NCBI RefSeq assembly: GCF_013364235.1
Contig: NZ_CP054919.1
Span: forward strand, 7,303,603 to 7,367,602
Reading direction: 5' to 3'
Origin: Kitasatospora sp. NA04385
Lineage (GTDB): Bacteria > Actinomycetota > Actinomycetes > Streptomycetales > Streptomycetaceae
Length of the DNA stretch: 64,000 nucleotides
Shown: piece after piece, positions 1 through 7,920 of the stretch
Layout of the letters: every line of letters starts with the position of its first letter
Numbering within the stretch: the first letter of the stretch is position 1
Program-made: the position numbers and the translations under genes
Notes under the pieces: generated by a model
Told to the model about the DNA's origin: nothing
The model's database searches: none
What the model saw: the letters and a program-made list of their open reading frames with translations, nothing else

Positions 1-2
1 AG

Positions 3-1322
3 TCCACCGTCACCTGGGTGATGACCGCCTACCTGCTCTCCGCCTCGGTCTTCACCCCGATCCTCGGCCGGATCGGCGACCTGGTCGGCAAGAAGCGCAC
101 CCTGGTCGCCGCCCTGGTCGCGCTGCTGGTCGGCTGCCTGGTCGCCGCGCTCGCGCCCAACATCACGGTGCTGATCGTCGCCCGGGTGATCCAGGGCATC
201 GCCGGCGCGCTGTTCCCGCTCTCCTTCGGCATCATCCGCGACGAGTTCCCGCCCGGACGCGTCTCCGGCGGCATCAGCAACATGTCCGCGGTGATCGCCG
301 TCGGCAGCGGCCTCGGCATGGTGCTGGCCGGGCCGATCGTCGGCGCCCTCGACTACCGCTGGCTGTTCTGGCTGCCCGTCATCGTGGTCGCCGGCACCAT
401 CCTGCTCGCCCACCGCTACGTGCCCGAGTCGCCCAGCCGCAGCGAGGGCAGCGTCGACTGGATCTCCTCCGTGCTGCTCTCCGGCTGGCTGGTCGCGCTG
501 CTGCTCCCGGTCAGCCAGGCCTCCCAGTGGGGCTGGGCCTCGGCCAAGGTGCTCGGCCTGCTGGCCGTCGCCCTCGTGCTGTTCGCCGCCTGGGCGTTCA
601 ACGAGTCCCGCTCGCGCAACCCGCTGATCGACCTGCGGGTGATGCGACTGCCCGCCGTGTGGACCACCAACACCGCGGCCCTGCTGTTCGGCGGCGGCAT
701 GTACGCGGTCTGGGCCTTCCTTCCGGGCTTCGTGCAGATGCCGTCCAGCGCCGGCTACGGCTTCGGCTCCAGCGTCACCGGCGCCGGGCTGCTGATGCTG
801 CCGATGGTCGCCGCCATGTTCGTGGCCGGCGTACTCGGCGGACGGCTGGCCGGGCGCTTCCCCGCCAAGGCCCAGCTGGTCACCGGCGCCCTGCTCGGCG
901 CGCTCGCCTGCGCGCTGCTCGCCGCCCGGCACGGCGCCCCCGCCGACGTGGCGATCGCCGCCGGCGTGTTCGGCCTCGGCATCGGACTCGCCTTCGCCTC
1001 GATGAGCAACCTCATCGTGCAGGCCGTCCCCGCCGCCCAGACCGGCGCCGCCACCGGCATGAACGCCAACATCCGCACCATCGGCGGCTCGATGGGCGCC
1101 GCGCTGATGACCGGCCTGGTCACCGGCCACCTGCGGGCCGACGGGCGCCCCGCCGAGACCGGCTACACCCAGGGCTTCGCGCTGCTGGCCGCGTTCTGCC
1201 TGGCCGCCGCCCTGGCCGCGCTGCTCGTCCCGACCCGGCGCCCCGCCGCCGCGACCGTGCCGGTGGAGGCCCCCGCCGCGCAGCGCTCGACGCTCGCCGA
1301 GCACGAGGTGGTCGGCGGCTGA
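3..1322 (+). CDS. MFS drug exporter (DHA2/EmrB-QacA-like), 5' end missing
   Basis: Proton-driven efflux permease of the cytoplasmic membrane. The frame is already open at the first bases of the window (coding S-T-V-T-W-V-M-T-A-Y), so the true start and roughly the first 60 residues lie upstream. Visible signatures are the TM2-loop motif TPILGRIGDLVGKKR (MFS motif A), the following VIQGIAGALFPL helix (motif C-like region), and about twelve further hydrophobic helices ending in an Ala/Pro-rich cytoplasmic tail. Family members of this subfamily normally have 14 membrane segments and about 480-520 residues, which fits the missing N-terminus. The substrate cannot be told from sequence. A strong hairpin follows the stop codon, so it ends its own transcription unit. 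Confidence 0.9.
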   Translation, partial: STVTWVMTAYLLSASVFTPILGRIGDLVGKKRTLVAALVALLVGCLVAALAPNITVLIVARVIQGIAGALFPLSFGIIRDEFPPGRVSGGISNMSAVIAVGSGLGMVLAGPIVGALDYRWLFWLPVIVVAGTILLAHRYVPESPSRSEGSVDWISSVLLSGWLVALLLPVSQASQWGWASAKVLGLLAVALVLFAAWAFNESRSRNPLIDLRVMRLPAVWTTNTAALLFGGGMYAVWAFLPGFVQMPSSAGYGFGSSVTGAGLLMLPMVAAMFVAGVLGGRLAGRFPAKAQLVTGALLGALACALLAARHGAPADVAIAAGVFGLGIGLAFASMSNLIVQAVPAAQTGAATGMNANIRTIGGSMGAALMTGLVTGHLRADGRPAETGYTQGFALLAAFCLAAALAALLVPTRRPAAATVPVEAPAAQRSTLAEHEVVGG

Positions 1323-1346
1323 GCGCCGGCGGGTAGGGACTGGCGA

Positions 1347-1387
1347 CCGCCGGGCCGGGTGACGCGCGAGCGCACCCGGCCCGGCGG
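1347..1387 (+). terminator. Hairpin terminator after the MFS gene
   Basis: A perfect 15-bp inverted repeat (1347-1361 with 1373-1387, arms CCGCCGGGCCGGGTG and its complement) encloses an 11-nt loop just after the MFS stop codon. There is no T-tract, as is common for actinobacterial terminators. The symmetrical stem could also stop leftward transcription of the convergent gene at 1453-1842. Confidence 0.75.
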
Positions 1388-1423
1388 CTTCCGGGCGGGC
1401 GGGCGGCGGGGCCGGGCCGCCCC

Positions 1424-1481
1424 TCAGCAGTCGCGCAGCTCCGGCGACTGGTTCAGCAGTCGCGCAGCTCCGGCGACTGGT
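1424..1481. repeat. 29-bp direct tandem duplication, two copies
   Basis: Two identical 29-bp units abut (1424-1452 and 1453-1481), followed by a 7-bp start of a third. The right-hand unit holds the last nine codons and the stop of the leftward gene 1453-1842 (encoding N-Q-S-P-E-L-R-D-C-stop). The left-hand unit is a non-coding copy just past that stop. It looks like a recent slippage duplication of a gene end. Confidence 0.9.
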
Positions 1482-1842
1482 TCAGCAGCTGGGCCCGCGG
1501 CGAGGTGAACTCCCGGTAGGCGGCGGTGTGTTCGGCGTGCGGGTGGAAGGCCGCCAGGCGGTGGCAGTTCTGGAAGGCCAGCTTCACCGAGAAGTGCCGC
1601 TCCAGCACGCCGCGGATCGAGTCGCTGGCCAGCGCCCGCAGCAGCTGGGCCCGCTCGGCCTCGCTCGGGGCCACCGTGTTGTCGGCGAACTCGGCGTCGG
1701 TGACCGCCAGTTCGGCCGTCAGGTCGTTGACCAGGCGGTAGGCGTAGGGGAGCGAGGTGCGGACAGTGGCGAGGAAGTCGGCGTCGGCGACCTCGTCGCG
1801 CTCGGCCAGGTCCAGCAGGGAGGGGGAGACGTCCAGCGACAT
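1453..1842 (-). CDS. SCO5389-like conserved actinobacterial protein
   Basis: A 129-residue soluble protein of unknown function. It resembles the streptomycete family named after SCO5389: N-terminal MSLDVSPSLLDLAE, central LLRALASDSIRGVLERHF, then KLAFQNCHRLAAF, and a C-terminus QLLNQSPELRDC, all typical of that family as I remember it. It has no membrane segment or signal peptide. The ATG at 1842 is preceded by GGAAGG at a normal distance. The 3' end is duplicated in tandem. The family assignment is by recollection of conserved termini; the function is not known to me. Confidence 0.75.
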   Translation of the reverse strand: MSLDVSPSLLDLAERDEVADADFLATVRTSLPYAYRLVNDLTAELAVTDAEFADNTVAPSEAERAQLLRALASDSIRGVLERHFSVKLAFQNCHRLAAFHPHAEHTAAYREFTSPRAQLLNQSPELRDC

Positions 1843-2023
1843 GGCGGATCGGGCCTTCCGATTTAGTGGTAGTGGGAGTCGTTTTCAATAAGTGATCCTG
1901 TCCCTCCGCTGACGCCCTGTCAATTACGCTCCCCCGTTCGGCGCGGCACCCGCGCGCCGTCCGGCTCGCGGCCGCCACCCACCCTTCCTAGAGTGGGTGG
2001 CAGACGACCGCGAGGAGACCCCG

Positions 2024-2293
2024 ATGACCGAGCAGAGCGGTACCGGCGGCACCGACCGCCGCATCCTGGAACGGATCAGCGAGATGGTCGACGCCGAGCG
2101 CCACCTGCGCGCCGCCCTCGTCGAGGGCCGGATCGACCAGTCCACCGAGCACCGCGAGCTCAAGGACATCGAGGAGCAGCTCGACCAGTGCTGGGACCTG
2201 CTGCGCCAGCGCCGGGCCCGGGTCCGGGCGGGCGAGGACCCGGACGGGGCGAGCGTGCGCAGCGTCGACGAGGTCGAGCGCTACGAGTCGTAG
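2024..2293 (+). CDS. DUF2630 family protein
   Basis: Small acidic, helical protein of 89 residues. The pattern ILERISEMVDAERHLR, then ELKDIEEQLDQCWDLLRQRRA and a C-terminal V-R-S-V-D-E-V-E-R-Y is characteristic of DUF2630, a family of about 80 residues common in actinobacteria and without assigned function. The start at 2024 is chosen because GAGGAG sits a few bases upstream; a longer in-frame GTG at 1997 lacks such a site. It converges on the ohrR-like gene, and no obvious terminator separates them. Confidence 0.85.
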   Translation: MTEQSGTGGTDRRILERISEMVDAERHLRAALVEGRIDQSTEHRELKDIEEQLDQCWDLLRQRRARVRAGEDPDGASVRSVDEVERYES

Positions 2294-2337
2294 CGCGGCG
2301 CAGCGCGGTGCGGCGCGGCGGGGCTGGGTGTGTGGCG

Positions 2338-2820
2338 TCAGGCCCCGGCGGCGGCGTCCAGGTTGGCCGTGACCAGGGTGAGCAGTTCGCGCAGGGCGCG
2401 CAGGTCGTCCAGCGGCAGGCCGGCGGCGGCCAGGATGCGGCGCGGGACGGCCAGTGCGCCCTCGCGCAGCTCGCGCCCGGCCGCGGTGGGGGCGACGATC
2501 ACCGAGCGCTCGTCCTGCGGGCTGCGCTCGCGCCCGACCAGCCCGGCCGCCTCCAGCCGCTTGAGCAGCGGGGAGAGGGTGCCGGAGTCCAGTCGCAGGC
2601 GCTCGCCGAGCTGCTTGACCGGCACCGCCCCGTCCTCCCACAGCACCAGCATCACCAGGTACTGCGGGTAGGTGAGGCCGAGGTCCTTGAGTGCGGTGCG
2701 GTAGACGCCGCCGAACGCGCGGGAGGCGGCGTTCAGCGAGAAGCAGATCTGCTGGTCGAGCAGCAGCAGGTCCGCGTCCTCGCCGAGGGGGGAGGGGGGA
2801 TTCTCGCCGTGCCTGGTCAT
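2338..2820 (-). CDS. ohrR: MarR-family organic hydroperoxide sensor OhrR
   Basis: A 160-residue winged-helix repressor. The N-terminal DQQICFSLNAASRAF carries the reactive cysteine (about residue 26) of OhrR proteins, which is oxidised by organic hydroperoxides and releases DNA. The wing region is seen as LRLDSGTLSPLLKRLEAAGL and RSPQDERSV. It is divergent to ohr, and the 185-bp space between them holds a CAATT-G-AATTG palindrome. The start at 2820 (MTRHGEN) is preferred over the upstream in-frame codon because it matches usual OhrR length. Known family logic is that OhrR represses ohr and itself; for this pair that is inference from context. Confidence 0.9.
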   Translation of the reverse strand: MTRHGENPPSPLGEDADLLLLDQQICFSLNAASRAFGGVYRTALKDLGLTYPQYLVMLVLWEDGAVPVKQLGERLRLDSGTLSPLLKRLEAAGLVGRERSPQDERSVIVAPTAAGRELREGALAVPRRILAAAGLPLDDLRALRELLTLVTANLDAAAGA

Positions 2821-2856
2821 GGCCCCAGGGTAGCAAGCGGCCGATTCAGTTGTGCG

Positions 2857-2867
2857 CAATTGAATTG
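2857..2867. promoter_or_regulatory. OhrR operator
   Basis: The perfect palindrome CAATTGAATTG lies between ohrR and ohr in an AT-rich patch. A second half-site-like CAGTTG lies about 10 bp to its left. This matches the CAATT/AATTG half-sites described for streptomycete OhrR. It is probably shared by both divergent promoters. Confidence 0.75.
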
Positions 2868-3005
2868 TGTGATGTAGTTATGTCGACGGCAGGCCGGAAG
2901 CGGTCGGAGCAGGACGGGCCGGCCGTGGCACGACCAGGCCGCAGGACGAAGAATCCGCCGGACGAACCGGACGGATCGGATGGACCGGACGAAGGAGAAC
3001 CCTCG

Positions 3006-3416
3006 ATGAACCCGCTCTACACCGCCGTCGCCACCGCCAACGGCCGGGAGGGTCGCGCGGTCAGCTCGGACGGCAGGCTCGACCTCAAGCTCTCCCCGCC
3101 GCCCGCGCTCGGCGGCGACGGCGAGGGCACCAACCCCGAGCAGCTGTTCGCGGCCGGGTACGCGGCCTGCTTCGCCAGCGCGCTCGGCGTGGTCGCCCGG
3201 CAGCAGAAGGCGGACGTCTCGGACGTGTCGGTGACCGCCGAGGTCACCATCGGCAAGGACGACGCGGGCTTCGGCCTCTCCGTCGTGCTGCGGGTCGAGC
3301 TGCCCGAGTCGCTGGCCGGCGAGACCGGTGAGCTGCTGGTCAAGCAGGCCCACCAGGTCTGCCCGTACTCCAGGGCCACGGCCGGGAACGTTCCGGTGGA
3401 GCTGGTCGTCGAATAG
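3006..3416 (+). CDS. ohr: Organic hydroperoxide resistance protein Ohr
   Basis: Thiol peroxidase of the OsmC/Ohr fold that reduces organic and fatty-acid hydroperoxides in the cytoplasm using lipoylated or other dithiol donors. Its 136 residues equal the usual family length. The two catalytic cysteines are visible as FAAGYAACFASAL (Cys55) and QAHQVCPYSRAT (Cys119). The start at 3006 follows GAAGGAG; an in-frame ATG at 2880 would add 42 Asp/Pro-rich residues not found in the family. It sits opposite ohrR and is followed by a strong hairpin. Confidence 0.95.
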   Translation: MNPLYTAVATANGREGRAVSSDGRLDLKLSPPPALGGDGEGTNPEQLFAAGYAACFASALGVVARQQKADVSDVSVTAEVTIGKDDAGFGLSVVLRVELPESLAGETGELLVKQAHQVCPYSRATAGNVPVELVVE

Positions 3417-3442
3417 GGCGGGGCAGGGGTTTCGCCCGGGGT

Positions 3443-3481
3443 CTGCGGGCCGCGTCCACATGGGGGTGGAGCGGCCCGCAG
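3443..3481. terminator. Bidirectional hairpin terminator
   Basis: An 11-bp perfect stem (CTGCGGGCCGC at 3443-3453, complement at 3471-3481) with a further TCCAC/GTGGA inner stem separates the convergent ohr gene and the GDSL hydrolase gene. Confidence 0.75.
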
Positions 3482-3515
3482 TGCTGTGCGCGCGGGCCCT
3501 GTGCGCGGGGGGATC

Positions 3516-4298
3516 TCAGAGCGGGAGCAGCTCCGGGCGCTTGGCTTCCACGTGGTCGCCGGAGGACTCGCCGCGCAGCCGGCGGCCCACCCAGGGCAGC
3601 AGGAAGGTGCGCGCCCACTGCAGGTTCTCCCGGCGCTGGTCGGCCGCCGTGACGGCGGGCGCGGGCGGCCAGGCGGCCTCCGGGTCCGTGTCCACCGGGA
3701 GGCCGAGCGCGCGCGCCGCCAGCAGCGCCACCCGCTGGTGGCCCTCCGGCGACAGGTGCAGCCGGTCCTCGGACCAGGCCCGCCGGTCGTGCACCGCCCG
3801 CAGCGACCACAGGTCGGCGACCGCGAGGCCGTTGCGGTCGGCGATCGCCCGCAGGTGCGCGTTGTAGGTGGCGATCTTGCCGCGCAGGTGGCGCAGCACC
3901 GGGACGTTGCGGGTGTCGAAGCCGGTGCAGATCAGCACCGTCCCCGCGCTCTCGCGCAGCTCCAGCACGGCCGCCTCGAAGTGCTCGGCGATCAGGTCGG
4001 GGTCGCTGCCCGGGCGCAGGATGTCGTTGCCGCCCGCGCACAGGGTCACCAGGTCGGGCCGCAGCCGGCGCACCGCCGGGACCTGCTCGGCGACGATCTG
4101 GTCCAGCAGCCGCCCCCGGACGGCCAGGTTGGCGTACCGGAAGTCGTGCTCCGGCCGGCGCGCGGCCAGCATCCCGGCCAGGCGGTCGGCCCAGCCGGCG
4201 AACTGGCCATCGGGGCCGGGATCGTTGAGGCCCTCGGTGAAACTGTCACCGAGGGCCGCGTAGGAACTGAGGTCAAGGATCTCCTGGTAGTCGGCCAT
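3516..4298 (-). CDS. SGNH/GDSL hydrolase
   Basis: A 260-residue serine esterase/lipase of the SGNH clan. Block I is AALGDSFTEG (nucleophile Ser), block III is CAGGNDIL (Asn of the oxyanion hole), and block V is SEDRLHLSPEGH (catalytic Asp and His). There is no signal peptide or membrane helix, so it is probably cytoplasmic, unlike the secreted lipases of the clan. The substrate is unknown; acyl or carbohydrate esters are usual. The ATG at 4298 begins MADYQEILDLSSYAALGDS, close to block I as normal. A second, only distantly similar member lies at 15065-15934. Confidence 0.9.
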   Translation of the reverse strand: MADYQEILDLSSYAALGDSFTEGLNDPGPDGQFAGWADRLAGMLAARRPEHDFRYANLAVRGRLLDQIVAEQVPAVRRLRPDLVTLCAGGNDILRPGSDPDLIAEHFEAAVLELRESAGTVLICTGFDTRNVPVLRHLRGKIATYNAHLRAIADRNGLAVADLWSLRAVHDRRAWSEDRLHLSPEGHQRVALLAARALGLPVDTDPEAAWPPAPAVTAADQRRENLQWARTFLLPWVGRRLRGESSGDHVEAKRPELLPL

Positions 4299-4450
4299 GG
4301 GGGAGATGTTTCACCTTGTGAAGTGACTTACGCCACCGTAGGTGCCCCGTGGCACAGCGTGATCTCCGCCACGGGGGCCCGGCCGGTACCCTGCAAGGGT
4401 TCCGGGCGCTGGACGGGCCCGGTGGAGGAGCAGCGGGACGGAGGACGGCG

Positions 4451-4618
4451 GTGGGCGGTGACGCGGTGGGCGGGAAGGCGGCGGTGACCGGCGACGGGGT
4501 GCGCGAGGAGAACTCGCGCCGCAAGCAGATGCTGGTCCGGGCGCTGATCTACATCGCCGGGACGCACCTGTTCGCCGGGTTCGTGATCCTGCTGTTCGCG
4601 GTCGGCGGCCGCCACTAG
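4451..4618 (+). CDS. DUF6126-like small membrane protein
   Basis: A 55-residue protein. The N-terminal half is hydrophilic (REENSRRKQM); the C-terminal half is one membrane helix, ALIYIAGTHLFAGFVILLFAVG, ending in GRH. The RRKQM-x-x-R-A-L-I-Y-I-A-G-T-H-L-F-A pattern fits the short actinobacterial family DUF6126. The GTG start at 4451 is chosen because GGAGG lies about 8 bases upstream. The function is unknown. Confidence 0.65.
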   Translation: MGGDAVGGKAAVTGDGVREENSRRKQMLVRALIYIAGTHLFAGFVILLFAVGGRH

Positions 4619-4631
4619 GGCCGGTCCGGCG

Positions 4632-5093
4632 CTAGGGCCGGTCCGGCCGGTCGGGCTGGGGCAGGACGCGGTCGGCGACCTTGGCCAGGTGCGCGTCGAA
4701 CGCGGCGGGCGGGTCCGGGTGGACGCGGACCAGGGCGACCAGCGCGGTGATCACCACGTCGCACAGCTCGTCCGCGACGTCGTCCCAGCTGTGCGAGAAG
4801 CCCTTGCGCGGGTTCTGGCCGAGGGCGCCGATCACCGCCTCGGCGACCTCGCCGGCCTCCTCGCCGAGCTTGAGGCACTGCAGCACCCGCTGCATCTCCG
4901 GGGGCTGGGTGCTGCCCTCGGCCAGCCAGTCGGCCAGCCGCCGCACCGTCTCCCACTGCCGCTCGTCCACGCCCCGCCGCCGATCCTCGCGCCGACCCCG
5001 ACCCCGACCTCGGCCACGACCGTACCGGGCGGCCGGGCCGGGCGGGGCGGCTTTCGGCGACGGGGCCCGCGCGGGGCCGTCGTCGGAGGCCAT
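4632..5093 (-). CDS. MazG-like NTP pyrophosphohydrolase family protein
   Basis: All-alpha NTP-PPase-like protein. The conserved core is WETVRRLADWL, then CLKLGEEAGEVAEAVIGALG (E-E-x-x-E metal site), GQNPRKGFSHSWDDVADELCDVVITAL (second acidic helix, E-L-C-D). Proteins with this GQNPRKG signature are widespread in actinobacteria and thought to hydrolyse non-canonical nucleotides. As drawn it has a 40-residue basic Arg-Gly-rich leader. An internal GTG at 4970 (V-D-E-R-Q-W) would give a 112-residue protein of normal family size and is a plausible real start. It lies just downstream of the UBP zinc-finger gene on the same strand. Confidence 0.75.
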   Translation of the reverse strand: MASDDGPARAPSPKAAPPGPAARYGRGRGRGRGRREDRRRGVDERQWETVRRLADWLAEGSTQPPEMQRVLQCLKLGEEAGEVAEAVIGALGQNPRKGFSHSWDDVADELCDVVITALVALVRVHPDPPAAFDAHLAKVADRVLPQPDRPDRP

Positions 5094-5117
5094 CGCGGGG
5101 CCGTCGCGGGGCCGGGG

Positions 5118-5480
5118 TCAGCGCAGCCGCTGCTGCCAGTCGACCGGGACGTGCCCGGCCGGGCCGGGGGAGGGCTGGGTGACGGGGTGGGCCGTCGGGG
5201 CGGTCAGCGCCGGGCCCTCGTAGAACTGCTCCGTCTCGGTGTTCCAGAACCAGTCCTCGCCCGGTTCGAAGCTGGTGAGGAACGGGTGGCCGGCCGAGCG
5301 GGCGTGCGCGCTGGCGTGCTGGGACGGGGACGAGTCGCAGCAGCCGATGTGTCCGCAGGCGGCGCACCGGCGCAGGTGGAACCACCAGCCCTCGCCCTGG
5401 CCCGCCAGGCACTCCACGCAGCCGTCGCCGCTGGGCGGGACGCCGGGGTCGATACCGGGGATCGTCGTGTCGTCGCTCAT
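5118..5480 (-). CDS. UBP-type zinc finger protein
   Basis: A 120-residue protein made almost entirely of one ZnF-UBP domain: CVECLAGQGEGWWFHLRRC, AACGHIGCCDSSPSQHASAH, then the histidine of SAGHPFLTSFEPGEDWFWN. In eukaryotes this finger binds the ubiquitin C-terminus; the many stand-alone bacterial copies have no defined partner. The start at 5480 follows GAGGAGGTG. The two downstream leftward genes (this one and the MazG-like one) are about 25 bp apart and may be co-transcribed. Confidence 0.85.
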   Translation of the reverse strand: MSDDTTIPGIDPGVPPSGDGCVECLAGQGEGWWFHLRRCAACGHIGCCDSSPSQHASAHARSAGHPFLTSFEPGEDWFWNTETEQFYEGPALTAPTAHPVTQPSPGPAGHVPVDWQQRLR

Positions 5481-5647
5481 CGTGGCACCTCCTCGGCCAG
5501 GGTATGCCCGGGGCGCCGGGCGCGCGGCCGAAGCGGAACCGGCGCGGCGGGACGACGCGCGGAGCGGCGCGCGGAGGTGACGGGGCGCCCTCCGGGGGGA
5601 AGGTGACCGGGAAGGGGACGGGCGGTGCGGAGGTGGATTCCGTAGCG

Positions 5648-5665
5648 ATCTACAGTGCTGTAGAT
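5648..5665. promoter_or_regulatory. Perfect 18-bp palindrome upstream of the TerD gene
   Basis: ATCTACAG-TG-CTGTAGAT is a perfect inverted repeat about 100 bp before the terD-like start. Its right arm contains TAGATT, which fits an actinobacterial -10 hexamer (TANNNT), so a bound repressor would cover the promoter. No regulator gene lies next to it. The protein that binds it is unknown to me. Confidence 0.5.
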
Positions 5666-5767
5666 TCAACTGGGGCCCGGGCCCGACCGAGGGGGCCGGG
5701 CGACGGCCGCCGCGCCGAACCGGCCGAACTGCCGGGCCCGGTACGGGGAAACCACAGGAGGGCACAC

Positions 5768-6343
5768 ATGGGAGTCTCGCTCGCCAAGGGCGGAAACGTC
5801 TCGCTGACGAAGGAGGCCCCGGGGCTCACCAGCGTCATCGTCGGCCTCGGCTGGGACGTCCGGGCCACCACGGGCGCCGACTTCGACCTGGACGCCAGCG
5901 CGCTGCTGTGCGGCGAGTCCGGCCGGGTGCTCAGCGACCAGCACTTCGTCTTCTACAACAACCTGCGCAGCCCCGAGGGTTCGGTCGAGCACAGCGGCGA
6001 CAACCTGACCGGTGGCGGCGACGGCGACGACGAGCAGATCAAGGTCGACCTGTCGGCCGTTCCACCGCAGGTCGCCAAGGTGGTCTTCCCGGTCTCCATC
6101 TACGACGCGGAGAACCGGCACCAGAGCTTCGGCCAGGTCCGCAACGCGTTCATCCGGATCGTCAACGAGGCCGACGGCAGCGAGGTCGCCCGCTACGACC
6201 TCTCCGAGGACGCGTCCACCGAGACCGCGATGGTCTTCGGCGAGCTGTACCGCTACGGCACCGAGTGGAAGTTCCGTGCCATCGGCCAGGGTTACGCCTC
6301 CGGCCTGCGCGGCATCGCGCTCGACTACGGCGTCAACGTCTGA
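5768..6343 (+). CDS. TerD-family calcium-binding stress protein
   Basis: A 191-residue protein of the TerD/TerZ family. The start MGVSLAKGGNVSLTKEAPGL, the GLGWDVR stretch, the calcium loop DFDLDASALL, the YNNLRSPEGSVEHSGDNLTG block and the C-terminal WKFRAIGQGYASGL are all textbook for the family. These cytoplasmic proteins are linked to tellurite resistance, membrane stress and, in streptomycetes, differentiation; the biochemical role is not settled. CAGGAGG precedes the ATG. It stands alone here, without other ter genes, and behind an 18-bp palindrome. Confidence 0.92.
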   Translation: MGVSLAKGGNVSLTKEAPGLTSVIVGLGWDVRATTGADFDLDASALLCGESGRVLSDQHFVFYNNLRSPEGSVEHSGDNLTGGGDGDDEQIKVDLSAVPPQVAKVVFPVSIYDAENRHQSFGQVRNAFIRIVNEADGSEVARYDLSEDASTETAMVFGELYRYGTEWKFRAIGQGYASGLRGIALDYGVNV

Positions 6344-6488
6344 CCCGCGGCGCCCGCCCGCACGGGCCGCTCCGCCGCCTCCGGGCGCGCGGGCGGCCCG
6401 TTCGCGCGCCTGCTCGCGCTCTCGTTCGTGCGCCCGGTCGGGAGTGTCGGCGTTCGAACGGCGCGCGGGGCTGTGGCAGGCTCGGCGC

Positions 6489-7484
6489 ATGGAACAGCGT
6501 GCACTTGGCAGGACCGGGCGCCCGGTCTCGGTGATCGGTCTCGGAACGTGGCAGCTCGGCGCGGACTGGGGCGTGGTGCTGGAGGACGACGCGCTCGCGG
6601 TGCTGAACGCCGCGGCGGACGCCGGGGTGACCTTCTTCGACACCGCGGACGTCTACGGCGACGGCCGCAGCGAGCAGTTGATCGGCCGTTTCCTGAAGGA
6701 GCGCCGCAGCGCCGGAGACGGGGACGGCCTGCTGGTCGCCACCAAGCTCGGCCGTCGGCTGCCGCAGCTCCCGGAGAACTACACCCTCGCCAACTTCCGC
6801 GAGTGGACCGACCGTTCGCGCCGCAACCTGGGCGTCGAGCGGCTCGACCTGGTGCAGCTGCACTGCCCGCCCAGCGCCGTCTACTCCAGCGACGAGGTGT
6901 TCGACGGGCTCGACACCCTGGTCGAGGAGGGCCGCACCGCCGCGTACGGCGTCAGCGTGGAGACCTGCGAGGAGGCGCTGACCGCGATCGCCCGCCCCGG
7001 CGTCGCCAGCGTGCAGATCATCCTCAACCCGTTCCGGCTCAAGCCGCTGGACCGGGTGCTGCCCGCCGCCGAGCGGGCGGGCGTCGGCATCATCGCCCGG
7101 GTGCCGCTGGCCTCCGGCCTGCTGTCCGGCAAGTACACCAAGGACAGCGTGTTCGGCGCGGACGACCACCGCACCTACAACCGGGACGGCTCCGCGTTCG
7201 ACCAGGGCGAGACCTTCTCCGGCATCGACTTCGAGACCGGCGTGGAGGCCGCCGACGAGTTCGCCCGGCTCGCCCCGCCCGGCGCCACCTCCGCGCAGAC
7301 CGCGCTGCGCTGGATCGTCCAGCAGCCCGGCGTCAGCACCGTCATCCCCGGGGCCCGCACGCCCGCGCAGGCCCGGGCGAACGCGGAGACGATGGCGCTG
7401 CCGCCGCTGCCCGAGCAGACCCTGCAGGCCGTCCGGGACCTGTACGACCGGCGGCTGCGGGCCCAGATCCACTCGCGCTGGTAA
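6489..7484 (+). CDS. Aldo/keto reductase
   Basis: NADPH-dependent (beta/alpha)8 oxidoreductase of 331 residues. It shows RTGRPVSVIGLGTWQLG at the N-terminus, the catalytic Asp/Tyr in FFDTADVYGDGRSE, the Lys in VATKLGRR, the His in VQLHCPP, and the cofactor-binding end VSTVIPGARTPAQARAN. The substrate cannot be predicted; members reduce aldehydes, ketones or sugars. A hairpin follows the stop, so the gene is probably monocistronic. Confidence 0.9.
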   Translation: MEQRALGRTGRPVSVIGLGTWQLGADWGVVLEDDALAVLNAAADAGVTFFDTADVYGDGRSEQLIGRFLKERRSAGDGDGLLVATKLGRRLPQLPENYTLANFREWTDRSRRNLGVERLDLVQLHCPPSAVYSSDEVFDGLDTLVEEGRTAAYGVSVETCEEALTAIARPGVASVQIILNPFRLKPLDRVLPAAERAGVGIIARVPLASGLLSGKYTKDSVFGADDHRTYNRDGSAFDQGETFSGIDFETGVEAADEFARLAPPGATSAQTALRWIVQQPGVSTVIPGARTPAQARANAETMALPPLPEQTLQAVRDLYDRRLRAQIHSRW

Positions 7485-7504
7485 GACCCGCCGCGGGACG
7501 TCAC

Positions 7505-7538
7505 GGAGCGCTCACCGGCGGTGGCCGGTGGGCGCTCC
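7505..7538 (+). terminator. Hairpin terminator after the aldo/keto reductase gene
   Basis: GGAGCGCTCACCGGC (7505-7519) pairs with 7524-7538 over 15 positions with one G-T wobble and a 4-nt loop, about 20 bp past the stop. Confidence 0.65.
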
Positions 7539-7590
7539 CCGCGTCCGGGACGGCGCTGCGGGACGGTGTGGTGGACGGTGGCGGCCGCGG

Positions 7591-7821
7591 TCAGGGCAGG
7601 GGTTCGGCGTGCAGCGGGGTGTTCGGGGTCTGGTGGCCGCCGCTGGCCAGCATCCGGACCTCGCCCAGGTCGCTGATCTCGGCCTGCACGATGCCGGACG
7701 GGTCCGCGTACACCGGGTGCCCGCCCGGGCCCCGGGCGCCGGTGGCCTCGACCACCACCACGTCCTGTTCGGCGTGACCGCCGGTCTCCCCGGGGAACGT
7801 GAGCGCGAATCGTCGAGTCAT
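7591..7821 (-). CDS. DUF6296-like small protein
   Basis: A 76-residue protein without membrane segment. The layout RRFALTFPGETGGHAEQDVVVV, GPGGHPVYADPSGIVQAEIS and EVRMLASGGHQTPNTPLHAEPLP fits what I recall of DUF6296, a short family found mainly in Kitasatospora. Function unknown. It is the chief reason for suspecting Kitasatospora as the source; the assignment rests on memory of the family and not on a search. Confidence 0.55.
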   Translation of the reverse strand: MTRRFALTFPGETGGHAEQDVVVVEATGARGPGGHPVYADPSGIVQAEISDLGEVRMLASGGHQTPNTPLHAEPLP

Positions 7822-7920
7822 GGCCGGACCTTCTTCCCGTTGGTGCCGGTGCGTGGGCGTCGTTCCATCCTAGTAGTGCTTCGTCGGGTCGGGGCTGTGG
7901 CCGGTGTGGCGGCGGGGCGG

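Noticed and set aside
2880..3005. Longer Ohr with 42 extra N-terminal residues
   Set aside because: The extension is Asp/Pro-rich, not in the family, and a strong GAAGGAG precedes the internal ATG at 3006.
5648..5665. Assignment of the terD palindrome to a BlaI/CopY repressor
   Set aside because: Those operators have TACA-N2-TGTA spacing; here the TACA and TGTA are four bases apart.
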